From contig NZ_CP069526.1 in the NCBI RefSeq assembly GCF_016889705.1, forward strand, positions 310,001 to 374,000: a DNA stretch of 64,000 bases, written 5' to 3'. The translations under genes were made by a program, and so were the position numbers. The notes below the pieces were generated by a model. The model was not told the origin of the DNA. It worked only from the letters and a program-made list of their open reading frames with translations, and did no database searches. The stretch is from Amycolatopsis sp. FDAARGOS 1241 (GTDB taxonomy: Bacteria > Actinomycetota > Actinomycetes > Mycobacteriales > Pseudonocardiaceae). Shown here one piece after another: positions 46,449 to 56,577 of this stretch (position 1 is its first letter; each line of letters opens with the position of its first letter).

Positions 46449-46490
46449 GCGCTGAAGGCCGCCCTGGGCGAACGGCGCGGCCTTCAGCGC
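46449..46490. terminator. Bidirectional terminator between TetR remnant and citA
   Basis: GCGCTGAAGGCC (46449-46460) and GGCCTTCAGCGC (46479-46490) are a perfect 12-bp stem with an 18-nt partly paired loop, just beyond the citrate synthase stop. Confidence 0.85.
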
Positions 46491-46497
46491 GACGGGT

Positions 46498-47643
46498 TCA
46501 GTGCTTGGTGACGCTGTCCCAGCCCTCGACGTCTTCCGGCTTGCGCGGGCCCGGGCCCACGTACTTCGCCGACGGGCGCACGAGGCGGCCGGTCTGCTTC
46601 TGCTCCAGGATGTGCGCCGCCCAGCCGGCGGTGCGGGCGGAGGAGAACATCGACGGCATCATGGCCGGCGGCACCTTCGCGAAGTCCAGGATCACGGCGG
46701 CCCAGAACTCCACATTGGTCTCGATCGGGTGATCCGGGCGGCGCTCGCGCAGCTCGGTCAGCGCGGCCTGCTCCAGCGCCGCGGCGACCTCGTAGCGCTC
46801 GGCGCCGAGCTCCTTGCACGTGCGGCGCAGCACGCGGGCCCGCGGGTCCTCCGCGCGGTACACGCGGTGGCCGAAGCCCATCAGGCGCTCCTTGCGGTCG
46901 AGGATGCCCTTGACCAGACCGGCGGCGTCACCGGACCGCTCGACCTCCTCGATCATCGGCAGCACGCGCGCCGGCGCGCCACCATGCAGCGGGCCCGACA
47001 TCGCGCCGACCGCGCCCGAGAGCGAAGCGGCCACGTCGGCACCGGTCGAGGCGATCACGCGCGCGGTGAACGTGGATGCGTTCATGCCGTGCTCGGCCGC
47101 CGACACCCAGTACGCGTCGAGCGCCTTGACGTGGGCGGGGTCCGGCTCGCCGCGCCAGCGGATCATGAAGCGCTCGGTGATGGACGTCGCCTTGTCGACC
47201 TCGGATTCCGGCACGGCCGGCGTCGAGGTCCCGCGCGCCGATTGCGCGACGTAGGACAGCGCCATCACCGAAGCGCGAGCCAGCTGGTCGCGGGCCTGCT
47301 CGTCGGTGATGTCCAGCAGCGGCTGGAAGCCCCAGATCGGCGCGAGCATCGCCAGCGCCGCCTGCACGTCGACGCGTACGTCGCCGGTGTGCACCGGCAG
47401 CGGGAACGGCTCGGCCGGCGGGAGCCCGTTGCCGAAGCGGCCGTCCACGAGGAGTCCCCACACGTCACCGAAGGTCACCTTGCCGGCGAGGTCCTCGATG
47501 TCGATGCCGCGGTAGCGCAGCGCGCCGCCGTCGCGGTCGGGTTCGGCGATCTCGGTGCGGAACGCCACCACACCTTCGAGGCCCGGTTTGAAGCCGTCGT
47601 CGGCGTGGTCGGAGTTCTTCTGGCTGATGGTGGAGGTAGTCAC
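46498..47643 (-). CDS. citA: Citrate synthase 2 (CitA type)
   Basis: Protein of 381 residues from GTG 47641-47643; condenses oxaloacetate and acetyl-CoA, or a related 2-methylcitrate reaction. Active-site His185 (AAEHGMNAS) and His220 (SGPLHGGAP) are present, and GFGHRVYRAEDPRA binds substrate. The usual catalytic Asp (NVDF) is Glu312 (NVEFW), as I recall for M. tuberculosis CitA (Rv0889c). A neighbouring prpD or prpB is absent. Position matches the conserved backbone. Confidence 0.9.
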   Translation of the reverse strand: MTTSTISQKNSDHADDGFKPGLEGVVAFRTEIAEPDRDGGALRYRGIDIEDLAGKVTFGDVWGLLVDGRFGNGLPPAEPFPLPVHTGDVRVDVQAALAMLAPIWGFQPLLDITDEQARDQLARASVMALSYVAQSARGTSTPAVPESEVDKATSITERFMIRWRGEPDPAHVKALDAYWVSAAEHGMNASTFTARVIASTGADVAASLSGAVGAMSGPLHGGAPARVLPMIEEVERSGDAAGLVKGILDRKERLMGFGHRVYRAEDPRARVLRRTCKELGAERYEVAAALEQAALTELRERRPDHPIETNVEFWAAVILDFAKVPPAMMPSMFSSARTAGWAAHILEQKQTGRLVRPSAKYVGPGPRKPEDVEGWDSVTKH

Positions 47644-47955
47644 TTCGCGAACCTTTCGATGCGCCCCGGCTTTGGCCACTTCACGCTGTCTCACTCGCGC
47701 GGACGGGATACACGCGCACCCTGGGCGCGCCTCATCGCACGGTTGGACAAACCTTGCTCCTTCGCGGCGACCTGGGCAATGAAAGATGTGGTGGTTTCGG
47801 TCACGATTCCGAGAACGATTCAGTGGGGAAAGGCCTCTCGCGGCAAGTTCTTCGTCAACCTGTGGTGACCGAGCCCGCAGACGGGCGGTGTAGCGAAGGT
47901 AAATCCTGTGTTTCCGAATCCGGCGGAGCCGCGGACCCGGTGATACACCTTTCGC
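47644..47955. other. Divergent promoter region between citA and ureA
   Basis: Three hundred bases without a credible gene. It should hold the promoters of citA (leftward) and the urease operon (rightward). GGTCACGATTCCGAGAACG at about 47799-47817 slightly resembles a GlnR box but is not a clear match. No hairpin stands out. Confidence 0.4.
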
Positions 47956-48258
47956 ATGCACCTGAGCCCGCAGGAACGCGACAAGCTGCTGGTCCACGTC
48001 GCCGCCGACGTTGCGCGCCGCCGGCTGGACCGCGGTGTGCTGCTCAACTACCCCGAAGCCGTCGCGCTCATCACCGACCACGTGCTCGAAGGCGCGCGCG
48101 ACGGGCGCACGGTGAGCGAGCTCGCAGCCAGCGGCCGGGCGGTGCTCAGCCGCGCCCAAGTGCTCGGCGGAGTGGCCGAAATGGTCGACTCCGTGCAGGT
48201 GGAGGCCACTTTTCCGGACGGGACGAAGCTCGTCACCGTGCACGACCCCATCAGCTGA
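47956..48258 (+). CDS. ureA: Urease gamma subunit
   Basis: Structural subunit of 100 residues. [24 protein letters not shown] and [21 protein letters not shown] are strongly conserved, and the end [24 protein letters not shown] is the urease gamma signature. First gene of ureABCFGD; ureB begins 10 bp downstream. With beta and alpha it builds the nickel enzyme that hydrolyses urea to ammonia and carbamate. Confidence 0.97.
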   Translation: MHLSPQERDKLLVHVAADVARRRLDRGVLLNYPEAVALITDHVLEGARDGRTVSELAASGRAVLSRAQVLGGVAEMVDSVQVEATFPDGTKLVTVHDPIS

Positions 48259-48268
48259 AGGAGCGCGA

Positions 48269-48574
48269 GTGCGGCCAGGCGAGATCATCCCCGGCGACCA
48301 ACCGGTGGAGCTGAACCCCGGGCGCGAGCGCGTGCGGCTGCTCGTGCGCAACCTCGGCGACCGGCCCGTGCAGGTCGGCTCGCACTACCACTTCGCGGCC
48401 GTGAACCCGGGGCTGGAGTTCGACCGCGAGGCCGCGCGGGGGCACCGGCTCGACGTGCCGGCCGGCACGTCCGTGCGGTTCGAACCCGGCATCGAGCGTG
48501 AGGTGGACCTGGTGCCGTTGCGCGGGCACCGGCGAGTGCCGGGGCTGCGGGCCGAGCCCGGCCGGGAGCGCTGA
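48269..48574 (+). CDS. ureB: Urease beta subunit
   Basis: Subunit of 101 residues from a GTG with AAGGAG upstream. [19 protein letters not shown] and [19 protein letters not shown] are the family core. Beta-barrel protein that packs between alpha subunits. The C-terminus [13 protein letters not shown] is a little short compared with many UreB, but not truncated. Confidence 0.96.
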   Translation: MRPGEIIPGDQPVELNPGRERVRLLVRNLGDRPVQVGSHYHFAAVNPGLEFDREAARGHRLDVPAGTSVRFEPGIEREVDLVPLRGHRRVPGLRAEPGRER

Positions 48575-48577
48575 GGC

Positions 48578-50299
48578 GTGCCGCAGATCGATCGTGAGCG
48601 CTACGCCGAGCTGTTCGGCCCGACCACCGGCGACCGGATCCGGCTCGCCGACACCGACTTGCTCATCGAGGTGACCGAAGACCGCTCGAGGGGCGCGAAC
48701 GGCAGCGGCGATGAGGTGCTCTTCGGCGGTGGCAAGGTCATCCGCGAATCGATGGGCCAGGCGATGGCCACGCGCGCCGAGGGCGCCCCCGACCTCGTGA
48801 TCACCGGCGCCGTCATCCTCGACCACTGGGGTGTGGTGAAGGCCGACGTCGGCGTGCGTGACGGGCGCATCGCCGGCATCGGCAAGGCCGGCAACCCGGA
48901 CACGATGGACGGCGTCGACCCGGCGCTCGTGATCGGTCCGTCGACCGAAGTGCTGTCCGGCAACGGAAAAATCCTCACAGCGGGCGGCATCGACTGCCAC
49001 GTGCACTTCATCTGCCCCCAGCTCGTCGACACCGCGCTCGCCGCCGGCCTGACGACGTTGGTGGGCGGCGGCACGGGGCCGAACGAGGGCACGAAGGCCA
49101 CCACCGTGACACCCGGGGCCTGGCACCTCGGCCGCATGCTGTCCGCCATGGACGGTTACCCGGTCAACGTCCTGTTGCTGGGCAAGGGGAACACCGTGCG
49201 GGCCGAGGCGCTGCGTGAGCAGCTGGCCGCCGGTGCCGGCGGGTTCAAGCTGCACGAGGACTGGGGCACGACGCCCGCCGCGATCGACGCGTGCCTCAGC
49301 GTCGCCGACGAATCGGGTGTGCAGGTGGCGATCCACACCGACACGCTCAACGAAGCCGGGTTCCTGGAGTCCACTGTGGAGGCGATCGGTGGCCGGTCGA
49401 TCAACGCGTACCACACCGAAGGCGCCGGCGGTGGCCACGCGCCGGACATCATCCGAGTCGTGGGACTGCCGAACATCCTGCCGTCGTCGACGAACCCGAC
49501 GCGTCCGCACACGGTCAACACGCTCGACGAGCACCTCGACATGCTCGTGGTGTGCCACCACCTCAACCCGTCGGTACCGGAGGACCTCGCGTTCGCCGAG
49601 AGCCGCATCCGGCCGAGCACGATCGCCGCCGAGGACGTGCTGCACGACCTGGGCGCGATCTCGATGATGAGTTCCGATTCACAAGCCATGGGCCGCATCG
49701 GCGAGGTGGTCATCCGCACCTGGCAGACCGCGCACGTGATGAAACGCCGCCGTGGGGCGCTGCCCGGCGACGGCGCGGCCGACAACCTGCGCGCCCGCCG
49801 GTACGTCGCGAAGTACACGATCAACCCGGCGATCGCGCACGGGATGGAGGCCGAGATCGGCTCGGTCGAGGCCGGCAAGCTCGCGGACCTCGTGCTGTGG
49901 GAGCCGAAGTTCTTCGGCGTGCGCCCGCACGTGGTGCTCAAGGGCGGCTTCCCGGCGTGGGCGGCGATGGGTGACGCGAACGCGTCGATCCCGACGCCGC
50001 AGCCCGTCCTCGCCCGGCCGATGTTCGGCGCGGCCCCGCGCGTCGCGGCGGCGTCGAGCCTGCACTTCGTGGCTCCCGAAGCGCTGTCGTCGGGGCTCGC
50101 GGACACGTTCGGCATCCACCGCCCGCTCGTCGCCGTCGCGAACACGCGGGCGCGGACCAAGGCCGACATGGTGCTCAACGACGCGACCCCCGACGTGCGC
50201 GTCGAACCGGACAGCTTCGCGGTGCGCGTGGACGGTGAACTCGTGGAGCCGATGCCGGTGACGCGACTGCCGATGGCCCAGCGGTACTTCCTCTTCTGA
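48578..50299 (+). CDS. ureC: Urease alpha subunit (catalytic)
   Basis: Catalytic subunit of 573 residues. Nickel ligands His141 and His143 (GGIDCHVHF), bridging carbamylated Lys224 ([10 protein letters not shown]), His253 ([10 protein letters not shown]), His279 ([16 protein letters not shown]) and the Asp in [11 protein letters not shown] are all there; the flap [24 protein letters not shown] region carries the mobile His. Full length with intact motifs, so enzyme activity is expected. Spaced 3 bp from ureB. Confidence 0.97.
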   Translation: MPQIDRERYAELFGPTTGDRIRLADTDLLIEVTEDRSRGANGSGDEVLFGGGKVIRESMGQAMATRAEGAPDLVITGAVILDHWGVVKADVGVRDGRIAGIGKAGNPDTMDGVDPALVIGPSTEVLSGNGKILTAGGIDCHVHFICPQLVDTALAAGLTTLVGGGTGPNEGTKATTVTPGAWHLGRMLSAMDGYPVNVLLLGKGNTVRAEALREQLAAGAGGFKLHEDWGTTPAAIDACLSVADESGVQVAIHTDTLNEAGFLESTVEAIGGRSINAYHTEGAGGGHAPDIIRVVGLPNILPSSTNPTRPHTVNTLDEHLDMLVVCHHLNPSVPEDLAFAESRIRPSTIAAEDVLHDLGAISMMSSDSQAMGRIGEVVIRTWQTAHVMKRRRGALPGDGAADNLRARRYVAKYTINPAIAHGMEAEIGSVEAGKLADLVLWEPKFFGVRPHVVLKGGFPAWAAMGDANASIPTPQPVLARPMFGAAPRVAAASSLHFVAPEALSSGLADTFGIHRPLVAVANTRARTKADMVLNDATPDVRVEPDSFAVRVDGELVEPMPVTRLPMAQRYFLF

Positions 50300-50309
50300 T
50301 GGCCCACTG

Positions 50310-50985
50310 ATGGACGTCTGCGCGCTGATCCTCGCCGATTCCCGGTTCCCGGGCGGCGGCCACGTGCACTCCGGCGGACTGGAAGAAGCCGTGAGCCGTG
50401 GGCTCGTGACGAGTGAGACCGACCTGCCGGGGTTCCTGCTCAGCCGGCTGCGCACCGCCGGCGCGCTCGCCGCCGCGTTCGCCGCGGCCGCCGCGCACGC
50501 CGCCGCGCGCGGGGTCCGGAGTGGACACTGGCTGCGGCTCGACCGCGAGCTGGACGCCCGCACGCCGTCACCCGCGCAGCGCGTGGCGTCGCGGGCCCAG
50601 GGGCGCGGGACCGCGCGGGCCGGTGCGGTGGCGTGGCCTTCGCCGGTGCTGACGGCGCTGCTCGCCGAAACCCCGCGGCCGCACCACCCGATCGTCTGCG
50701 GCGCGCTGGTCGGGATCGCCGGCGGCGTGCCCGCGGACGCCGCGACGGCAGTGGGGTACCTGTCGGTGAGCGGGCCCGCGAGTGCGGCGGTGCGGCTGCT
50801 GGGGCTCGACCCGTTCGCCGTCAACGCGGTGGTCGCCCGCCTCGGCGCCGAGGTGCGCCGCGTGGCCGGCGAAGCCGCCGCCGTCGCCGGGGCCGACCCG
50901 GTGGAGCTGCCCGCGCCGGGTTCGCCGGCGCTGGACCTGTTCGCCGAGGCGCACGCCCGGCACCACGAGGAGGAGGTGCGGCTCT

Positions 50986-50996
<11 letters not shown>
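50310..50996 (+). CDS. ureF: Urease accessory protein UreF
   Basis: Helical chaperone of 228 residues that recruits UreG to the apo-urease/UreD complex and gates nickel delivery. [20 protein letters not shown] is the conserved start, and [21 protein letters not shown] the middle. It overlaps the ureG TTG start by 11 bp. The C-terminal [14 protein letters not shown] is His/Glu-rich. Confidence 0.92.
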
Positions 50997-51689
<693 letters not shown>

Positions 51690-51693
<4 letters not shown>

Positions 51694-52391
51694 AAGCCCA
51701 CGCGCGGGTGGTCGCGTGTTTCGAGGACGGCCGGACGGTGCTGCGCGAGCTGCGATCGATGGCACCCCTGACGTTGTTCCCGCGCCGCGGCCGGGGGCCG
51801 GACGCGGTCGTCCACCTCGTCTCGTCGGCCACGACGCCGTTGGGCGGGGACGAGCTGCTGCTCGACCTCCGGGTCGGGCCCGCAGCCGTGCTGCGGTTGT
51901 CCGGAGTCGCGGCGACGCTCGCGTTGCCCGGACCCGGCGGCGCCGCGAGTTCGTCCACTGTGGACATCGAAGTGGCGGACGGTGGGTCGCTGACCTATCT
52001 GCCGGAGCCGACCGTGGTCACCACCCGCGCGGACCACACGGCGGTGCTGCGGGCCTCGGTAGGCGAAAATTCCCGTTTCCACACCCGGGAAGTGCTCGTG
52101 CTCGGCCGGGCGGGCGAACCGCCGGGCCGGCTCACCACGACCGTCCACGTGACGCGCGGGGGCCTGCCGGTGCTGCGGCAGACGCAGGAGATCGGTGACC
52201 CGGTGCTCGACACCGGACTCGCCGCGCTGGCTGGAAAGCGCGTGCTCGCGACGGAGCTGGTGATCGGTGGTCCAGCGCGTCCCGCGGCTTCGGGGGAGTG
52301 GTGGGCGCGCACGTCTCCCGCACCTGGCGTCACGGTCACGACGTCTCTCGCGGCGGACGCGGTTGTTGCCTTGAAAGGTCTGGACTGCTAG
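51690..52391 (+). CDS. ureD: Urease accessory protein UreD/UreH
   Basis: Scaffold protein of 233 residues, GTG overlapping the ureG stop. It binds apo-urease and with UreF and UreG inserts nickel. [36 protein letters not shown] is the family segment (pieces [13 protein letters not shown] and [18 protein letters not shown] are clear). Divergent compared with enterobacterial UreD, as usual for actinobacteria. Last gene of the operon. Confidence 0.9.
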
Positions 52392-52715
52392 AACTTCGTG
52401 CCTTGTCAGCACGTGGTGTTCTCGCAGCGAGGGGTGGCTCTGAACGGCGTTCAAGCGTCCGGTGCAGGGACGATTCCCAGGCGTGGCAACGGCTTAGCGT
52501 TCGGTGATCGCCTGTGGTGGGGCCTGCGCGAGACGGGTGACCTGCTGCTCGATACCGTGATCGCCGCACGTTCGACGGCGCGCTCCGCCGGGCCGTGCGC
52601 GCGGTTACCTGAATCCGGACGCGCGCTTTCGCCTCCGCATCAGCGGTAATTGCGATTTTCGCAAGGTTGACGCCGGCGCTGCCCCCTGGGCGGAGCGCGG
52701 CGGGAAGGAGGGCCG
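52392..52715. other. Non-coding gap between ureD and tetR
   Basis: I see no credible gene; a short plus-strand frame at 52398-52649 has no recognisable content. No strong hairpin was found after ureD. The last 40 bp hold GGAAGGAGGG, the ribosome site of the next gene. Confidence 0.4.
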
Positions 52716-53333
52716 GTGGCCCGGACCTACGGTGGCGTCCCGCCGGAGCAGAGACGCGCCGAGCGTCGGGAACGGCTGCTGACAGCCGCCCTGGAGCTGT
52801 TCACCACGACGGGCTTCCGGCAGGCCAAGATCACCCAGTTGTGTACTCGTGCCGGGGTGTCCACGCGGAACTTCTACGAGGAGTTCGGCAGCAAGGAAGA
52901 AGTGCTGCGGACGCTGCACGACCGGATCAACTCGCTCGCGCTCACGCACGTGTCGGCCGCGCTCGAGGAGGTCAAGGACGCCGACGCGATGACGCGCATC
53001 GCGAAACTGCTCGACGTCTTCGTCGCCACGGTGACCCTCGATCCGCGGATGCCGCGGCTCAACTACGTCGAGGCCGTGGGTGTGAGCCCGGAGCTCGAAG
53101 CACAGCACCAGGTGTGGGTGGACCGGTGGGCCACGTTCATCGAGACGGAGGCGCGCCGAGCCGCCAAGGCCGGCGTCGCCCCCGACCGCGACTACCGGCT
53201 GACTGCGATCGCCCTCGTCGGCGCGGCCACCGGGCTGCTGCGCGAGTGGCAGGCGCACGAGCCGCCGCTGCCCGTCCACGAGGTCGGTGCGGAGCTGCGG
53301 GCGCTGATGCTGGCGGCGATCACGCGGGCCTGA
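52716..53333 (+). CDS. TetR-family transcriptional regulator
   Basis: Protein of 205 residues, GTG at 52716 with a GGAAGGAGGG site. The HTH is ITQLCTRAGVSTRNFYEEFGSKEEVL, preceded by PPEQRRAERRERLLTAALELF. The C-terminal domain resembles the regulators of fatty acid or membrane functions but no ligand can be named. It stands alone between the urease operon and pdxH. Confidence 0.88.
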   Translation: MARTYGGVPPEQRRAERRERLLTAALELFTTTGFRQAKITQLCTRAGVSTRNFYEEFGSKEEVLRTLHDRINSLALTHVSAALEEVKDADAMTRIAKLLDVFVATVTLDPRMPRLNYVEAVGVSPELEAQHQVWVDRWATFIETEARRAAKAGVAPDRDYRLTAIALVGAATGLLREWQAHEPPLPVHEVGAELRALMLAAITRA

Positions 53334-53536
53334 CTGCGCTGGTCGGGGGCTCGCGCCGGGCCCGATCGCGGCTTGATCGATCAGGGACGGGACGGTTGAC
53401 CACGGGTTGGCGGACGCGGTCCGGCGAGGGTGGCAGGAGTCACCGTTCGGTGGGTTCCGCCGCAGCTGGCGAGCCAATACCGTCGCTGGATACCGATGAG
53501 TCGACACCCTCACCAGGGGTACGGAGGTTGGGGCCC

Positions 53537-54211
53537 ATGATGCCGGAGATCGACGAGGTACCGGACGCGGTTGTCCGGCTGCCCGGGATGCGGGTGGCCT
53601 ACGACGGGGCTCCCTTCGACGAGGCGGCCCTCGCGTCCACCTGGACCGAGCAACTGCAGAACTGGCTGAGCCAGGCGATCTCCGAAGGCGTCGCCGAGCC
53701 GAACGCGATGGTTCTGGCCACTGCCGACCCGCAGGGGCACCCGTCCTCCCGGACGGTGCTGTGCAAGGGGCTCGACGAGCGCGGGGTCGTGTTCTACACG
53801 AACTACACCTCGGCGAAGAGCCACGACCTCACGGCCACGCGCTACGCGTCGGCGACGTTCCCCTGGTACGCGCTGCAGCGCCAGGTGACCGTGCGGGGTG
53901 AGGTCGAGAAGGTCGCCGCCGCGGAGACGGCGGCGTACTGGGAGCAGCGGCCCCGGGGTTCGCAGCTGGGTGCGTGGGCGTCGCCGCAGTCGCGGATCGT
54001 GGACGGGCGGCGGGCGTTGGACAACGCTCTGCGCGGGATCGAGCGGCGGTTCGCGGACGTGGAGAGCATTCCGGCGCCGCCCCATTGGGGTGGGTGGCGG
54101 ATCCGGCCGGATGTCGTGGAGTTCTGGCAGGGGCGGGAAGACCGGATGCACGACCGGTTGAGGTTCCGGCGGACTGATGATGGGTGGGTTGTGGAGCGGT
54201 TGGCTCCGTGA
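53537..54211 (+). CDS. pdxH: Pyridoxamine 5'-phosphate oxidase
   Basis: FMN enzyme of 224 residues that makes pyridoxal phosphate from PNP or PMP. NAMVLATADPQGHPSSRTVLCKG (conserved in parts: SSRTVLCKGLDERG), FYTNYTSAKSHDL and the C-terminal PHWGGWRIRPDVVEFWQGREDRMHDRLRF end are the PdxH family patterns, including the Arg/His residues that bind substrate phosphate. ATG at 53537; a second ATG follows at 53540. A GGAGG sits about 10 bp upstream. Confidence 0.94.
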   Translation: MMPEIDEVPDAVVRLPGMRVAYDGAPFDEAALASTWTEQLQNWLSQAISEGVAEPNAMVLATADPQGHPSSRTVLCKGLDERGVVFYTNYTSAKSHDLTATRYASATFPWYALQRQVTVRGEVEKVAAAETAAYWEQRPRGSQLGAWASPQSRIVDGRRALDNALRGIERRFADVESIPAPPHWGGWRIRPDVVEFWQGREDRMHDRLRFRRTDDGWVVERLAP

Positions 54212-54649
54212 CTCGCTGAATCTGCTGGGTGTTTCGCGGATTCCGTCGCCATTCTCGCACTGGTCGCCACACTCTGCTGCGGTCGCCAGTCTGTCGTGGT
54301 CGCCACTCTGTTGCGTGGGGGCACCCCGATCTTTGATTGTGAAGGGCGCGGGGATCGAGGTGCGGGGCGGGGGGCTGGGTGCTTGCTTGGGGTGCGTTGT
54401 CGGCCGGCGGAGTCGTAGAGGTGTTCGGCTGGCGGCGAAGGGTAGGGGTCCTTTGGCGTTCGGTTTCGGCTGGCGGCCGGGTCGCGCTGGAGTCTCGCGG
54501 GTGCGCGTGAGCTTGGGTCGCGGGGCCTTCGTCCCTTGTCTGGGGTGGTCGTCGCAGGTCAGTTCGGTAATCCGGCAATTCGGACGACGGTCGCCTCGCG
54601 AGCAAAATCACGCGCGGCCGGTTAGTTAGCACAGCTAAGATGGTGTGTC
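54212..54649. other. Gap with short tandem-like repeats and MFS promoter
   Basis: No gene seen in 438 bp. Three diverged copies of GGTCGCCA(CA)CTCTG(C/T)TGCG lie head to tail at 54262-54315. Near the right end TTAGCACAGCTAA (54626-54638) is a 5+3+5 palindrome; TAAGAT (54636-54641) is a -10 box nine bases from the GTG of the MFS gene, so that transcript may be leaderless and controlled from the palindrome. Confidence 0.5.
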
Positions 54650-55936
54650 GTGAGTTCTGATCCGGGGACGTTGCCGCCCCGTACTGGGGTTCGGAAGCTC
54701 CTCGGCCGCATCGTGGTGGACACCCGTCCGCTCAGGATTCCGGCGTTCAGGCGGCTGTGGGTGTCCACGGCGGTGACCGCGGTGGGGTCGCAGCTGACGG
54801 CCGTGGCGGTGCCCAAGCAGGTGTTCGACCTGACCGGGTCGTCCGGGTACGTGGGGCTGACCGGGGCCGTCGCGCTGGTGCCGCTCCTGGTGTTCGGGCT
54901 GTGGGGCGGGGCGATCGCCGACGCGGTGGACCGGCGGAAGCTGCTCCTGGTCACGAACGTCGGGGTGGCCGTCTCGTCGGCGCTGCTCTGGTTGCAGGCG
55001 TTCGCGGACTTCGGGTCCGTGACCCTGGTGCTCGTCCTGCTGGCGGCGAACCAGGCGTTCTTCGCGATCAACATGCCGACCCGCGGCGCCGTCGTGGCGC
55101 GGCTGGTGTCGCCGGAACTGCTGCCCTCGGCGAACGCGCTGAACACGACCATGTCGACGTTCGGCGCGGTGTTCGGGCCGCTGTTCGGCGGGGCGCTGAT
55201 CCCGGTCATCGGGTTGTCGACGCTGTACCTCATCGACGTGTGCGCGCTGATGATCACGCTCGTCGCCGTGTGGCGGTTGCCGTCGATCCCGCCGCTGAAC
55301 GGGCCGTCGCGCCGGGCCGGGGTCGGGGACGTCGTCGACGGATTCCGGTACCTGGCCACGAAGAAGGTGCTGCTGGCGTCGTTCGTCGCCGACATCATCG
55401 CGATGGTCGCCGGCATGCCGCGCGCCCTGATCCCCGAGATGGCCGAACGCACGTTCGGTGACCCGCCCGGCGGTGGCCCCGCCCTCGGGTTCCTGTACGC
55501 GGCGCTGCCCGCGGGTGCCATGATCATCGGCCTGTTCTCCGGCTGGCTGCACCGCGTCGGGCGCCAGGGTGTCGCCGTGGTCGTGTCGATCTGCCTGTGG
55601 GGCGCGGCGATCGCGGCCTTCGGCCTGGCCCACTCGCTCTGGCTCGCCGTGCTCTTCATGGCACTGGCCGGCGGCGCCGACATGGTCAGCTCCGTCTACC
55701 GCCAGGCCATCCTCCAGACCGCGACCACCGACGAGATGCGCGGCCGCCTCCAGGGTGTCTTCACCGTGGTCGTCGCGGGCGGGCCGCGGCTGGCCGACCT
55801 CACCCACGGCTGGGCGGGTGCGCTCTTCGGCACCGAAGCCGCCGCCACGGGCGGCGGGCTGCTGGTGATCGTGCTCGTGCTCCTGGCGATGCTGGTCCTT
55901 CCGGCGTTCTGGCGCTACCGCGCACCCACGGGCTGA
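54650..55936 (+). CDS. MFS transporter (EntS/DHA3-like exporter)
   Basis: Membrane protein of 428 residues from GTG 54650. Twelve hydrophobic segments with LRIPAFRRLWVSTAVTAVGSQLTAVAVP at the start (in parts: FRRLWVSTAVTAVGSQ) and the A-motif loop GAIADAVDRRKLLLV. INMPTRGAVVARLV and GGADMVSSVYRQAILQT are typical of enterobactin-exporter-like MFS proteins. Could export siderophores or drugs; no biosynthetic genes are adjacent. Confidence 0.85.
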   Translation: MSSDPGTLPPRTGVRKLLGRIVVDTRPLRIPAFRRLWVSTAVTAVGSQLTAVAVPKQVFDLTGSSGYVGLTGAVALVPLLVFGLWGGAIADAVDRRKLLLVTNVGVAVSSALLWLQAFADFGSVTLVLVLLAANQAFFAINMPTRGAVVARLVSPELLPSANALNTTMSTFGAVFGPLFGGALIPVIGLSTLYLIDVCALMITLVAVWRLPSIPPLNGPSRRAGVGDVVDGFRYLATKKVLLASFVADIIAMVAGMPRALIPEMAERTFGDPPGGGPALGFLYAALPAGAMIIGLFSGWLHRVGRQGVAVVVSICLWGAAIAAFGLAHSLWLAVLFMALAGGADMVSSVYRQAILQTATTDEMRGRLQGVFTVVVAGGPRLADLTHGWAGALFGTEAAATGGGLLVIVLVLLAMLVLPAFWRYRAPTG

Positions 55937-56002
55937 TCCGGGAACCCCGGTGGCGCCGCCCGGGCTAACCGGCGTTGCACCGAACGGCCTACGATGCCGG
56001 GC

Positions 56003-56539
56003 ATGCGTGCTCACCCGATCGCCGCTGTCCTGCTAGCCGCCGCCGCGCTCGCCGCCTGCTCTACGGGGCAGCAGCAGGCCGCACCGTCGAAGTCCAGTAC
56101 GTCAGTGCCGCCGCCGAAACCCGGCTCGACGTGCTCGCTGCTGTCCGCGGACGAGGTCGGCAAGGCGATCAACATCCCCGGCATCGTCGCCAAAACCGGC
56201 CCGAACCAGGAGAGCCCGAACAACGGCGGCAAGTCGACCAGTTGCGAATACCTCCTCGGCAACAAGCAGGCCGGCGCGCTGGCCGTCACGCGCTACGAGG
56301 GACGCAAGGCCAACCCCCAGGACATGGTCGCCGCGATCAAGAAGGCCAAACCCGGCGCGGTCGACGTGCCCGGGTTCCCCAGCGGGGCCGTCTACTACGT
56401 CGACGAGGCGAAGACGGCGACTCTCGCCGCGGCCAAGATCGTCAAGGGCGTGCCCGTACTGGTGAACTACACCGGTCCGGTGAAGATGACGCAGCAGATG
56501 ATGGCTCCGCTGGTCAAGACTGCAGTCACGGCCGTCTGA
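56003..56539 (+). CDS. DUF3558-like lipoprotein
   Basis: Predicted lipoprotein of 178 residues. Signal peptide MRAHPIAAVLLAAAALAAC with lipobox Cys19; a Gln/Ser/Thr/Pro linker; then the fold begins STCSLLSADEVGKAINIPG, characteristic of DUF3558, with a second Cys (STSCEYLL). An ATG three codons earlier (55994) is an alternative start. Second protein of this type in the window; here no ESX gene is next to it. Confidence 0.75.
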   Translation: MRAHPIAAVLLAAAALAACSTGQQQAAPSKSSTSVPPPKPGSTCSLLSADEVGKAINIPGIVAKTGPNQESPNNGGKSTSCEYLLGNKQAGALAVTRYEGRKANPQDMVAAIKKAKPGAVDVPGFPSGAVYYVDEAKTATLAAAKIVKGVPVLVNYTGPVKMTQQMMAPLVKTAVTAV

Positions 56540-56577
56540 CTTTCGCCCGGCTGCCGGACAAGGCAGACTATTCGCCC

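Noticed and set aside
47799..47817. GlnR box in front of the urease operon
   Set aside because: GTCAC followed by GAGAAC only loosely resembles the GTnAC-n6-GaAAC half-sites; a motif scan would be needed.
52398..52649. 83-codon frame after ureD
   Set aside because: No recognised motif or ribosome site; atypical codon usage for this genome.
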